Source of the DNA: Emydura subglobosa
Taxonomy: Eukaryota > Chordata > Testudines > Chelidae
Direction: 5' to 3'
Assembly (NCBI GenBank): GCA_007922225.1
Contig: ML679974.1
Coordinates: forward strand, 7,519,988-7,583,987
DNA: 64,000 nucleotides
In this document: in pieces, positions 36,111-47,745 of the stretch
How the letters are laid out: the number at the start of each line of letters is the position of its first letter
Position numbering within the stretch: position 1 is the stretch's first letter
Notes under the pieces: model-generated
Told to the model about the DNA's origin: nothing
Seen by the model: the letters and a program-made list of their open reading frames with translations, nothing else
Database searches by the model: none
Made by a program: the position numbers and the translations under genes

Positions 36111-36430
36111 AGTCCCAGGTTGTAAATGCTCACAGACACTCGACCCAAGTAGTTTTTAAACCAACCTATTTACCCCTTTTGCTCAGCATAGCGATCTGAA
36201 TGCACATATGGTTTTAGTATGTGTAAACAGGCTGCATGTCCACTATCCACTGTAAGCCAACGTAATTAACAGTCCCAGGTTGTAAATGCTCACAGACACT
36301 CGACCCAAGTAGTTTTTAAACCAACCTATTTACCCCTTTTGCTCAGCATAGCGATCTGAAAGCACATATGGTTTTAGTATGTGTAAACAGGCTGCATGTC
36401 CACTATCCATTGCAAGCCAACGTAATTAAC
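36111..36430. repeat. 160-bp exact-length tandem duplication
   Basis: Copy A (36111-36270) and copy B (36271-36430) are adjacent, the same length, and differ at three positions (36201/36361, 36250/36410 and 36253/36413). No open frame of note. It lies directly right of the DNA element ending near 36092. Confidence 0.95.
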
Positions 36431-36469
36431 TTCCCTGATGGTATGTGTGAGGGTGAGTTAGATACACTA

Positions 36470-36620
36470 CTTATGTAATTAGAGAGACAAGGTAGGTGAG
36501 GTAAAATTTTTTATTGGATCAACTTCTGTTAGTGAAAGAGACAAGCTTTCAAGCTATACCTCACCCAGCTTGTCTATCTAATATCCTGGGACTAATAGGG
36601 CTACAACAACACTACTTATA
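36470..36620. repeat. Dispersed reptile repeat fragment, family uncertain
   Basis: Contains GAGACAAGGTAGGTGAGG and TTTATTGGATCAACTTCTG and ends with GGGCTACAACAACACTAC. I recognise this phrase as a common turtle/archosaur interspersed repeat but cannot name its class with certainty. Confidence 0.5.
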
Positions 36621-36750
36621 CAGTATACGTGGGAAGAGTTTCTTTATATGCTTGCCCCTAAAGGCAACATTAGAGGAAGGTTAGACTGAGTAGATACAGA
36701 AATTTGATCTTCCCATTGAATTGCTGAGTTTGCTCTAAATTAGTCTTGTT

Positions 36751-38595
36751 TATCATAGAATCATAGAAGATTAGAGTTGGAAGGGACCTCAGGAGGTCAT
36801 CTAGTCCAACCCCCTGCTCAAAGCAGGACTAACCTCAGCTATATCATCCCAGCCAGGGCTTTGTCAAGCCTCAGCTTAAAAACCTCTAAAGATGGAGATT
36901 CCACCACCTCCCTAGGTAACACATTCCAGTGCTTCACCACCCTCCTAGTGAAAAACTTTTTCCTAATGTCCAACCTAGACCTCCCCCCCCTGCAACTTGA
37001 GACCGTTGCTCCTTGTTCTGTCATCTGCCACCACCGAGAACAGCCTAGCCCCATCCTCCCTGGGACCCCCTTTCAGGTAGTTAAAGGCCGGTATCAAATC
37101 CCCCCTCATTCTTCTCTTTTGCAGATTAAACAAGCCAAGTTCCCTCAGCCTCTCCTCATAAGTCCTGTGCTCCAGCCCCCTAATCATTTTGATTGCCCTC
37201 CGCTGTACTCTCTCCAACTTGTCCACATCCTTTTTGTAGTGGGGGGCCCAAAACTGGACACAATATTCTAAATGCGGCCTCACCAATGCCGAATAGAGGG
37301 GAATAATCACTTCCCATGACCTGCTGGCAATGCCCCTCCTAATGCAGCCCAATATGCTATTAGCCTTCTTGACAACCAGGGCACACTGCTGACTCATATC
37401 CAGCTTTTTATCCACCGTTACCCCCAGGTCCTTTTCTGCAGAGCTGCTGCCTAGCTCGTTGGTCCCCAGTCTATAGCTGTGCATGGGATTCTTCCTTCCT
37501 AAGTGGAGGCCTCTGCACTTTTCTTTGTTGAACCTCATTAGATTTCTTTTGGCCCAATTCTCCAGTTTGTTTAGGTCACTCTGTATCCTATCTCTACCTT
37601 CCAGGGTATCTACCACTCCCCCACAGCTTAGTGTCATCTGCAAACTTGCTGAGGGTGCAATCTACCCCATCCTCCAGATCATTAATGAAGATCTTGAACA
37701 AAACTGGCCCCAGGACCAACCCCTGGGGAACTCCACTTGTGACCGGTTGCCAGCTAGACATAGAGCCATTGATCACTACTCGTTGAGCCTTATGCTCTAG
37801 CCCATTCTTTATCCATTTTATAGTCCATTCATCCAACCCATACTTCTTTAACTTGCTGATAAGAATACTGTGAGAGACAGTATCAAAAGCTTTGCTAAAG
37901 TCAAGGTATATCACATCCACCGCCTTCCCTACATTCACAGAGCCAGTCACCTCATCATAGAAAGCAATCAGGTTGTTCAGGCATGACTTTCCCTTGGTGA
38001 ATCCGTGTTGACTGTTCCTGATCACCTTCCTCTCTTCCAAGTGCCTTAAAATGGATTCCTTAAGGACTTGTTCCATGATTTTTCCAGGAATTGAAGTGAG
38101 GCTGACCGGTCTGTAGTTCCCTGGATCCTCTTTCCTCCCTTTTTTGAAGATGGGCACTATATTTGCTTTTTTCCAGTCCGCAGGGACCTCCCCCTGTTGC
38201 CACGGGCTTTCAAAGATAATAGCCAATGGCTCTGAAATCACCTCAGCCAATTCCCTCAGCACCCTTGGGTGCATTGCATCCGGCCCCATGGACTTGTGTA
38301 TGTCTAATCCTTCTAAATAGTCTTGGACCTGTTCCTTCAGCACTGCGGGATGTTCGCCTCCTTCCCATTCCTTGTCTGTGAAGACAGAGGCATAAAAGGC
38401 ATTGAGTACCTCAGCTTTCTCCACATCCTCTGTCACTAGGTCGCCTCCCTCATTCTCTAAGGGGCCCACACTTTCCCTAATCTTCCTCTTGTTGGCGACA
38501 TACCTGTAGAAACCCTTCTTGTTCCCCTTCACGTCCCTTGCTGGCTTATCTCTCAGTAAGGCTCTTCCTTCTGCCACAGTGAGAGAATTACTGCT
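36751..38595 (-). mobile_element. CR1 LINE, young 5'-truncated copy with nearly intact RT
   Basis: The 3' end carries the classic repeat, read on the plus strand as ATCATAGAATCATAGAAG. Minus-strand frames at 37594-38694 (366 codons, the first part not CR1) and 36975-37643 (222 codons) together cover the reverse transcriptase. Visible blocks are [58 protein letters not shown] and [16 protein letters not shown]. One frameshift near 37615 separates the halves. The catalytic FADD is kept. The endonuclease is missing because of 5' truncation. Confidence 0.93.
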
Positions 38596-39181
38596 TCTGT
38601 AATGTTCAGTGAAAGATTGTCCCTTGCTATTATTGTGGCGTAGGAATTTGTACATCATGTCCCAAAGCAATGTGATCTCAGCATAAATCTCCATGTTTTG
38701 GAGTAACTGAGAAATGTTTGGTAGTAATTGAGAAATGAGCCCAAGTCATAGCAAAATCTGATAGATGTTCTCAAGCTGCTCATGGGAACAGAGTTCCTGT
38801 AATGGCAGTTTGTAAATTCAAGAGGCTGGCTGGTAGCTGCTTAATCTGAACATTTTCCATTCAAAATGAGATGATGTTGCCACTTTTGCTCCAGCATATG
38901 CATCTTTAAAATTCTATAATATCAAAAAGGTAGGCAGATTTTTTCTTGGCATTGTAACAATATACTTTATACCAGAACTCTGCCCCTGCTACAAAAATTA
39001 ATTAGTACTACCAGAACCAAGAATGAATATATTTCAGCTACACAGTTTAGCTAAATTCTTATCTATTTCTGCTTGCCTTGGACACAGTGGAAAATCTAGG
39101 TTAGGTTATTTCATAATGTTCTCTCTTCGGTTGTTTCAAAATCCTGTCAGGAATTTTGATGAGATCTAAACATGTCTCATA
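38596..39181. other. Intergenic between CR1 and hAT element
   Basis: AT-rich and unassigned. Some bases at the left may belong to the CR1 copy. Confidence 0.4.
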
Positions 39182-39189
39182 GAGTAGCC

Positions 39190-39475
39190 CAGTGGTTCTC
39201 AAATGGTGTTCCGCAGAACCCCCACGGGCTGTGTTGAAGGGTTCCGCGAAGAAGCGGAACCGTGCTGCTGAAATTTAGAAAAATTTAGAAAAATTTAGAA
39301 AAAAGCCGAACAGCTGAGAGAGCGCGCCACCGAATCAAGCCTGCACCGTGCCGCCGAAAAAAGAAAGATTTTCTCCACTTTTCGGCGGAGGGTATGGCAT
39401 GGGCGCGCAAGGGTTCCGGGGGCATGGCATGGGTACGCAAAGGTTCCAGGGGGGAAATAAAATTGAGAAACACTG
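39190..39475. mobile_element. hAT-type non-autonomous element with perfect 8-bp target duplication
   Basis: The terminal inverted repeats are CAGTGGTTCTCAA and TTGAGAAACACTG, of the hAT superfamily form. The 8-bp duplication GAGTAGCC is exact at 39182-39189 and 39476-39483. The 286-bp interior is CpG-rich, with a perfect 8-bp stem GGTTCCGC...GCGGAACC (39240-39261) and three exact copies of AAATTTAGAA (39271-39300). It encodes no transposase. Confidence 0.92.
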
Positions 39476-39483
39476 GAGTAGCC

Positions 39484-41053
39484 ATATGGAAGTCGCTGGC
39501 ACATTCTAGGGCCCCACATGTGAATGCATGGTTCCTCCAAGCCAGCCTATACTCATGCACTAGAACCCTCTACTAAGATCTAGTGTAATTACTGCTGCCT
39601 ATGCTGGCAATGGATCCTGTTATCTCCATATAGGATGTTAAGAGGAGTTTGAATAAGCCTCTGAAGCAGAAGACGTAAGACAAGACGGAGAAGCTCTAGG
39701 AACAGCCACGCTGCAGAAGAAAGCTTAGGTCTACATTTCAGTTACTAGTAAAGCCAAACCCCAGGAAGGGCATAAGTATGGAGGATAATATACTGTGCAT
39801 ATACCCTGTTTGCAACAGGGTGAGAACTTCACCTGCTTTCAAGATTATATATGTAGCAGGGCTTTAAATACATCATTATAGATGATGGTGACTTCTGAAA
39901 CACTGCTTTCAATTAGCTGCTGCTTCATTCAAGCACTGTACATGTGCTGCTTTCCAAAGTAAAATGAAATGGTCATTTATTACAGCGCCTAGGAACAGAC
40001 AGATTGGCAGTGGAATATATGGCTGGATAATGCTGTACTTTTGCTGACGAATCACTATCATTCCTTTCATTCTCCCTGACACACATATACCTAACTGTCT
40101 AACAACTGAGTCAAAAGCTTGCAGAAAATAATCTATTTAATGAATTTAGTCTCTTTTTCTGTTTTGTGAATTGTCCATAAGATGCCTATGATGTCCTACA
40201 ACCATCCCCACATTATGTTGTTTGAAATTATGTGTTGAATAATTCCTGGCCTGTAGATTGTGAAAGCAGGCATTGTGAGTATTTAATAGCCGTGATTCAA
40301 TGTGTTAATTTTTAATCCATCCCATGGATGCATATTTTTATATCTATATTTCTATATATATATATATATCTTTATTTTGTAATTAAAAGTGTTTTCTGAT
40401 TCTCTTTATGAGATGAGAAAAAGGACATAGATACAAACTATCTATAGTCTATATATATAAAATTATACCGGTTTAACTCAACATATAATTAATGTGTCAA
40501 ATGAGGCGCTCTAGAACTAATGGCCACTCTTGAAAATTAGTGCCTGTGTTTGAGTATGCTGCCCTCTGTTGACTGGTTACAGCTTATGGAGTACATAATG
40601 GTCTTTCCATAGGTGACCTCTATTAGATACCTCTAACTTAAGTGGCAAAGGGAATACAAGGTGGGGGTGCCTTTTTATTTTGTTTTGGAGCTGTAGGACT
40701 GGGTGTTCTCTTATCAGATCTGCAAGTGCATATGGCTTATGGTGAGATGATAAGCTCTCCAAAGTTAAGGTGTAAACCAGGATTTCATTAGAAGGCTGAC
40801 TCTGGTTGCTTTGAACTTGAAAAGAAATTCTCATGCTTTCCAATTTCAAATTTATAGAGTTAAGCCCTATTTACAACCCGAACTAATTCTGAAATAATGG
40901 AATAAATGGAGTATTTGTTTACAACAGTGTCCACAATGAGCTAGGCACTGTACAAATGCAGAAGAAAATGCAACCACGAGGCATGTAAATGCTAAAAAAG
41001 ACAAAACTGGCAGGGAGAAATAAAGGGGACCAACAAACAGGTCAGATTAGATA
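39484..41053. other. Intergenic, unassigned
   Basis: AT-rich with a TA microsatellite near 40335-40372 and another near 40443-40466. No gene is recognised. Confidence 0.55.
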
Positions 41054-42139
41054 CTCATAGACTCTAAGGTCAGAAGGGACCAATACGATCATCCAGTCTG
41101 ACCTCCTGCACAATGCAGGCCACAGAACCTCACCCATCCACACCTGTAGTAGACCCTTGACCTATGACTGAGTTATTAGTCCTCAAATCATGGTTTAAAG
41201 ACTTTAAGATACAGAGAATCCACCAGCAAGTGAGCTGTGCCCCATGCTACAGAGGAAGGCAAAAAAAACCCAGAGCCTTTGCCAATCTGCCCTGGGGGGA
41301 AATTCCTTCCCAACCCCAAATATGGTGATCAGTTAAACCCTGAGCATGTGGGCAAGACTCACCAGCCAGACACCCACAAAAGAATTCTCTGTAAAAACTC
41401 AGAACCCACCCCCTTTAACATCCCTTCACAGGCCACTGGCATATCTACCACCAGTAGTCAAAGATCAGTCAATTGCCAAACTAGGCTGTCCCATCATACC
41501 ATCCCCTCCGTAAATTTATCAAGCTCAGTTTTGAAGCCAGCTAGGTTTTTTGCCCTCACTGCTCCCCTTGGAAAGCTATTGCAGAACTTCACTCCTCTGA
41601 TGGTGAGAAACCTGCATCTAATTTCAAGTCTAAGCTTCCTGATGGCCAGTTTATATCCATTAGTCTTTGTGTCCACATTGGTGCTGAACTTAAATAATTC
41701 CTCTCCCTCCCTGGTATTTATCCCTCTGATGTATTTATAGAGAGCAATCATATTTCCCCTCAACCTTCTTTTGGTTAGGCTAAACAAGCCAAGCTCTTTG
41801 GGTCTCCTCAGATCATCTTAATAGCCCTTCTCTGCACCTGTTCATCTTTCTTAAACATGGGAGACCAGGAGTGCACACAGTATTCCAGATGAGGTCTCAC
41901 AAGCACCTTGTATAATGGTACTAACACCTCCCTATCTCTACTGGAAATACCTTGTCTGACGCATTCAAGGACCGCATTAGCTTTTTTCACGGCCACATCA
42001 CATTGGCAGCTCATAGTCATCCTGTGATCAACCAATACATCCAGGTCTCTCTCCTCCCCTGTCACTTCCAACTGATGCGTCCCCAGCTTATAGCAGAAAT
42101 TCTTGTTATTAGTCCCTAAATGCATGACCTTACACTTTT

Positions 42140-44339
42140 CACTATTAACATGTCATCCTATTTCTATTACTCCAGTTTTCAAAGTCATCCAGATCTTCCT
42201 GTATGATATCTCCATCCTTCTCTGTATTGGCAATACCTCCCAACTTTGTGTCATCTGCAAACTTTATTAGCAGATTCCCACTTTTTGTGCCAAGGTCAGT
42301 AATAAAAAGGTTAAATAAGATTGGTCCCAAGACCGATCCCTGAGGAACTCCACTAGTAACCTCCCTCCAGCCTGACAGTTCACCTTTCAGTATGACCCCT
42401 TGGAGTCTCCCCTTTAACCAGTTCCTTATCCACCTTTCAATTTTCATATTAATCCCCGTCTTTTTCAATTTAACTAATTATTCCCAATGTGGAACCATAT
42501 CAAATGCCTTACTGAAATCTAGGTAAATTAGATCCACTGCATTCCCTTTGTCTAAAAAATCTGTTATCTTCTCAAAAAAGGAGATCAGGTTGGTCTGGCA
42601 CGATCTACCTTCTGTAAAGCCATTTTGTATTTTGTCCCAATTACTGTTAACCTCAATGTCCTTAACTATTTTCTCTTTCAAAAATTTTTCCAAGACCTTG
42701 CATACTACTGAGATCAAAGTAACAGGCCTGTAGTTACCCAGATCACTTTTTTCCCTTTCTTAAAAATAGGAACTATGTTAGCAATTCTCCACTCATACGG
42801 TACAGCCCCTGAGTTTACAGATTTATTAAAAGTCCTTGCTAATGGGCTTGCAATTTCATGTGCTAGTTCCTTTAATATTCTTGGAGATTATCTGGCCCTC
42901 CCCTGATTTAGTCCTATTAAACTGCTCGAGTCTGGCTTCTACCTCGGATGTGGTAATTTCTACCTCCATCTCTTCATTCCCATTAGCCACCCTACCACTA
43001 TCCCCAAACTCATCATTAGCCTCATTAAAAACGGAGGCAAAGTATTTGTTTAGATATGCCACGCCTAGATTATCCTTAACCTCCACCACATCCTCAGTGC
43101 TTAGCAGTCCCACTTCTTCTTTCTTTTTTTTCTTCCTATTTATATGGCTATAGAACCTTTTACTATTGGTTTTAATTCCCTTTGCAAGGTCCAACTCTAC
43201 TAGGCTTTTGACCTTTCTCACTTTATCTCTACATGTTCTGACCTCCAAGAGGTAGCTTTCCTTGCTGATCCCTCCCATCTTCCACTCCTTGTAGGCTTTC
43301 TGCTTTCTCTTAATCGCTTGTCTGAGATGCTTACTCATCCAGCTTGGCCTACAACTCTTGCCTATGAATTTTTTCCCTTTCCTTGGGATGCAGGCTTCAG
43401 ATAGTTCCTGCAACTTTGACTTGAAGTGATTCCAAGCCTCCTCCACCTTTAGATCCATGAGTTCTTCAGTCCAGTCTACTTCCCCAACTAATTCCCTTAA
43501 TTTTTTTAAGTTAGCCCCTTTTAAGTCAAAGACCCTAGTCACAGATCTATTTTTGTTTATCCTTCCATTTAGTTTGAACTGAATTAACTCATGATCGCTC
43601 AAAACAAGGTTGTTCCCTGCAACTAGTTCTTCTATGAAGTCCTCACTACTCACCAATACCAAATCTAAAATGGCATCCCCTCTTGTTGGTTCAGTAACTA
43701 TTTGCTGAAGGAATCCATCAACTGTCACATCCAGGAAAATCTGGGCCCTATTATTACTACTAGCACTTGTCCTCCTGTCTATATCTGGGATGTTAAAGTC
43801 TCCCATAAATCACACAGTTCCCAGTAGTATTTACTTCATTAAAAGCCTTAAAGAGGTCTCTATCCATGTCCAAATCAGATCCTGGTGGTCTGTAGCACAC
43901 CCCAAGCACTATCCCAGGGGAAACTCCAGTAGTTTTCTTCCCCACTGTGATTTTTACCCAGACAGACTCTATTTATATTAATTCCATCACTTTTAATTTC
44001 TTTACAGTCTATCTCATCATTGATATACAATGCTACTCCACCGCCTTTGCCTTTATATCTGTCTTTCCTAAACAGCACATACCCTTCAATACTTGTACAC
44101 CAGTCATGACTACTATTCCATCATGTTTCTGTTATCCCTGTAATATCTGGTTTCACTTCCTCTACCAGTAGCTCTAGTTCCTCCATTTTGTTACCCAGTC
44201 TCCTCGCATTGGTATACAAACATCTTAATTTTTGCTGTTTGGCTTTGCTCACATTCCTTACCTGATTTGACACAGTCATTCTATTGCCAATATCGCTTAT
44301 TAGACTGGTATCTACACTACCCTTTCTTTTAATGTCCAT
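42140..44339 (-). pseudogene. CR1 ORF2 (endonuclease and reverse transcriptase), broken
   Basis: The N-terminal frame 44121-44339 has LRCLYTNARRLGNKMEELE, 43875-44078 has GGGVALYINDEIDCKE, and 42856-43806 has the endonuclease blocks MGDFNIPDID and LVLSDHELIQFKLNG followed by the start of the reverse transcriptase. 42478-42717 carries [17 protein letters not shown]. 42145-42468 carries SGVPQGSVLGPILF and [14 protein letters not shown]. Active-site residues remain but the reading frame is split at least four times. Confidence 0.88.
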
Positions 44340-44441
44340 TCTGCTTCCTTGTGTCCTTTCTTACTTCATTTTCCTTCCTCTCAATGCTAAAATCAGGGGT
44401 GGAGATTACCTGGGCATCTCCCAACCATCTCCCCCAGCTCC

Positions 44442-45592
44442 CTAGTTTAAAGCTCTCTTAATCAGTTGTGCCAGCCTCCATCCTAGAAATGCATTTCCCT
44501 CCCTACTCAGATGAAGTCCATCCCAAGAGAATAGTCCTCTGTCCATGAATGCCTCCCAGTGACCATACAACCAAAGCCGTTCTTATAGCACCACTGCCTG
44601 AGCCATCTGTTGATCATCAGAATCTTGTCACATCGTTGTTGTCCTCCTCTAGGGACAAGCAGAATCCCACTGAAGCTCACCTGAGCCTCGATTTCCTTAA
44701 GAGTCTTCCCCAGCCTGGCATAGTCTCCTTTTATATGTTCCAGCGAGAATCTAGCTATATAATTTGTACCCACATGAAGGACAATCAGTGGATTCTTTCC
44801 CACTCCCATTAGGATCCTCTTCAGCCTCAGGTCCACATCCCGTATTTTAGCACCCGGCAGACAGCACACCTTTCTGTTCTCTGGATCATCTCTGGTTATA
44901 GGCCTGTCTATTCTTCTCAGCAGGGAGTGCCCAATCATGTATACCTGCCTTTTCCTGGTAACAGTGCAATTCTCTGGCCTATCACCTGTTCTTTCTGGCT
45001 GCAAGTCATCTCATCTACTATTCTCCTTTGCAATCCTCTGCAACCGTTCCTGTATCTTCCTGGAGTTCTTATTTGATGGTATCTCCATTGGTTAATCTAC
45101 TCTTTGTATAGGACTAGCTGCTCTTCTCTTCTTCCTTACCCTCCCACCTTCAGGAACCACCTGCTGTGCCCCTTCTTCATTTACCAACTCTGCAGACTTG
45201 TTTCTGAGCTCTATTTCTCCTTCACTAGCCTGTCTTTTCCTCTGCTGGGTTCTCGCAGTCACATGCTTCCACTGGCCACTTTCCTCACCAAGCAGTCTCC
45301 CCTCAGAGTTCGTTGGTCCTGCTTCCATCTGCAGGTCTGGGTTTTTCCCTTCAGCCTCCTCATTCCTTTGCTCCATCATCTGCTTGAACCCCCTTCTAAC
45401 CTCAACCAGAGTTTCTACCTGCATCTCCAACCCTCGAATCTCCTCTTCCATCAACTCTGTGAGGCGGCACATCATACAAATGAAGCTCTTTTGAGGTATC
45501 CCCTCCAGGACCATGTAGCTTCCACATCCAGTCATCTTCATTGTCTCTTCCACTGCTTGAGTGACTACCATTACCACTTCTGTATCTGTCAT
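44442..45592 (-). pseudogene. CR1 ORF1 (PHD-like cysteines and SGNH-esterase-like domain), broken
   Basis: The 45092-45592 frame holds a cysteine-containing N-terminal part (KSFICMMCRLTELMEEEIRG), a coiled-coil-like stretch and a basic RKKRRAASP tail. The 44507-45004 frame holds an SGNH-hydrolase-like fold signature: VYMIGHSLLRRID (nucleophile block, GHS) and IVLHVGTN. The DGLH with the catalytic Asp and His lies in another frame near 44515, before a stop at 44442, so one frameshift removes it from the main frame. A stop separates the two halves. ORF1 proteins of CR1 elements are thought to act in RNA binding or membrane association. Dead copy. Confidence 0.8.
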
Positions 45593-45599
45593 AGCATTT

Positions 45600-45965
45600 T
45601 CCCCTGGTTCCTGTCAGTGAGAAAAACAAAAAAACCAACCAGAACAACTCCCAACAAGTACCCCAACAATACCAGAACACCATACACTCCCGCCGCAAAC
45701 TCCCCTGTTTACAGCTCTGTTTGCTGGCTCCTGTGCAGCTGCAGCTGTGCCTGATTGAGTGGCTGCCTTTATAGGGCCCCTAATTAGGGAAGCCCCGCCC
45801 CCTAATTAGGGTCAGCTGATTTCAGTACACCTCCCAGTACCAGCTCCTGCAAACTGAAGGCGGGGGAAACAAAACAAAACAAAACAAAGACACAATTCAC
45901 CCACTGCCCCTAAGGCCCACTCAAACTCCCCTGTTTTCACTCTGTTTGCTGGCTCCTGTGACATG
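45600..45965 (-). promoter_or_regulatory. CR1 5' UTR with tandem promoter unit
   Basis: In the sense of the element there is a partial unit near 45924-45965, then an (AAAAC)n-type run near 45868-45890, two CCCTAATTAGGG palindromes (45800-45811 and 45778-45789) around a GC box (45792-45801), a TATAAAG box at 45767-45773, and then a second copy of the unit start at about 45698-45737. The shared stretch (AGGAGCCAGCAAACAGAG) recurs 226 bp apart. Confidence 0.75.
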
Positions 45966-47519
45966 AGAGCATTATACCTATAGAGTTGCACTCTGGCTTA
46001 CGCACTAAGAATTTTTCAGGGCAAAGATATTAATATGTATAAAATTGCCATTATAGGAAAATTAGCACATATCTCCATTACTGAGTGGATGGAGGAAAGA
46101 AAAATCCAATGGAGAATTCTACAACAATTTGTGATCTACATATCCTTACAACATCCAAAACAAAAATGCTGAGGTGAAGTGCACAGTGGGGACTTTCCTA
46201 GACCTTTACAACCAATGCTTGTAGACAGTGCATTTTCCCTAAGATTATTTCTATGACTAATATCCATATTCCCACAGTAGCTTTGAAGTGATTTCTAGTC
46301 ATTCTTAGCTAGGCTAGTAATTCTCTCTCCTTTAATTTAAAAACCTGATGATTCCCTCCCATCCCATCCCATTTATCTACATTTAAAGAGAAAGAGAGAC
46401 ACAGAGTATAAAGCAAATCATCTTTGGAAGTTTCAAAACCAGTTACACTTCATAAATACAGTGTGACCTATCACATTGTTTAAAATCCCAAACACTTAAA
46501 AGCATGAAAATGAATAGTTCAACAAGTAAGTAATCTTAAACTGCCCACTTAATATACTTGATTCTTATCAAGAGCAAATAAATGAATGTATCACAACCTT
46601 AACTGTGACCCTAACTAAACATTACTTTTCTGACCCAGAAACATTCTGAAACAGCAACATAAATAGCAGCAAAAAAACCCCAAAATACATTGATTAGCTT
46701 CAGCTGCAAATCCATAAATATAACTTTATCACAAATGGACAACACTATACAAGTGCCTGTTAAATTCCATAGAGAACATTCTTCTCTAGTAACAATTATT
46801 TACTAAAGATGCGGTTTACTGTTTAAATGGGAAATATCAGTTCCTCTGAAAGACATTTAGGAACTAAAACTAACCTTAACTCTGACCCATGTATCTTTGT
46901 TTTCATGAAATTAACTTCTTTAGACTTAAGAATATTGTTGGGCTTTGGTAGGCTGGCTGGTTATTTGACAGTTATAGAAATCCTATTAGGGTCACTCTTG
47001 AAATATAGCTCAGATTCAGAACCGTTTCCCAAAATTACTATGATCCAGGATCTGGGTCAGACCTATCTCTGATTATAAGTATTTAAGTTTTTTTAAATGC
47101 ACTGCTCCATTGTTTCCACCAATGCTGCTAAATTAACCAACATAGGAAGCACAGGTTAAAGAATCAACCTCATTCCTAGACTTTTCCCTGCCACCTCAGA
47201 GAAAATTAAAAATGCTGATGCATGAGTATACATGTATATACACAAATCAATAACAAAAACTAGTTATTTAAACAGACCATGTTCTATTCTGGCTCTTCAC
47301 TGAAAAGTCCCTGTGATGTCAATGGGAATTCTGCATAGAAAACCTCTGCTTTCCTCATTTCAAATGGAAAAGGATGGTGATGTGGGGAAATCCCTTTAAG
47401 TGAAAAGAACTGGACCTGGTTTTGTGGAGAAATGGGGAACATTAATTTTAATCAATTGTGAACATATGCACTTGGTCCATTCCTATTCCTTGCAATTTAA
47501 TAAACAGAGTTGGATGTCA
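45966..47519. other. Intergenic, unassigned
   Basis: AT-rich with no recognised gene or repeat end. Confidence 0.5.
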
Positions 47520-47745
47520 ACGAGTGTGATAATGAGCTCTAATGGTTAAAACAGGGACTCTGGACTTCTGGGTTCTGTTTCCACTCGCTTCCTCAAAGTG
47601 GGAGTAATTTAATTTCTCATTATCTCTGGTTTTCCTTCTTGTACAATGGAGATAGAGATATTTACTTCCTAAGGGATTGGGATGTTTTATTGTTTGTAAA
47701 GTGCTTTGAGATCATTGGATGAAAGTTGCTATAGAAATGTGGAGT
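47520..47745 (+). repeat. MIR-like SINE
   Basis: A tRNA-like head with GGACTCTGGACTTCTGGGTT is followed by a CTTGTACAATGGAGATAGAG core and a GCTTTGAGATCATTGGATGA tail. Confidence 0.7.

Larger units (their letters stand above)
41054..45965 (-). mobile_element. Near full-length CR1 LINE
   Basis: The element runs from its 3' end (plus-strand CTCATAGACTCTAAGGTCAG) to a repeated 5' UTR near 45965. The parts in order are 5' UTR (about 45600-45965), ORF1 (about 44442-45592), ORF2 endonuclease (about 43420-44339), ORF2 reverse transcriptase (about 42140-43400), and C-terminal domain plus 3' UTR (41054-42125). Several frameshifts and stops make it inactive. It is the only copy here that reaches the 5' UTR. 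Confidence 0.93.

Noticed and set aside
36777..37800. Plus-strand ORFs of 164 and 105 codons
   Set aside because: They are antisense shadows of the CR1 reverse transcriptase on the minus strand.
40330..40470. TA-rich stretches as possible origin or attachment signals
   Set aside because: These are ordinary TA microsatellites in an animal genome.
45104..45754. 216-codon plus-strand ORF
   Set aside because: Antisense shadow of CR1 ORF1. The minus strand has the recognisable protein.
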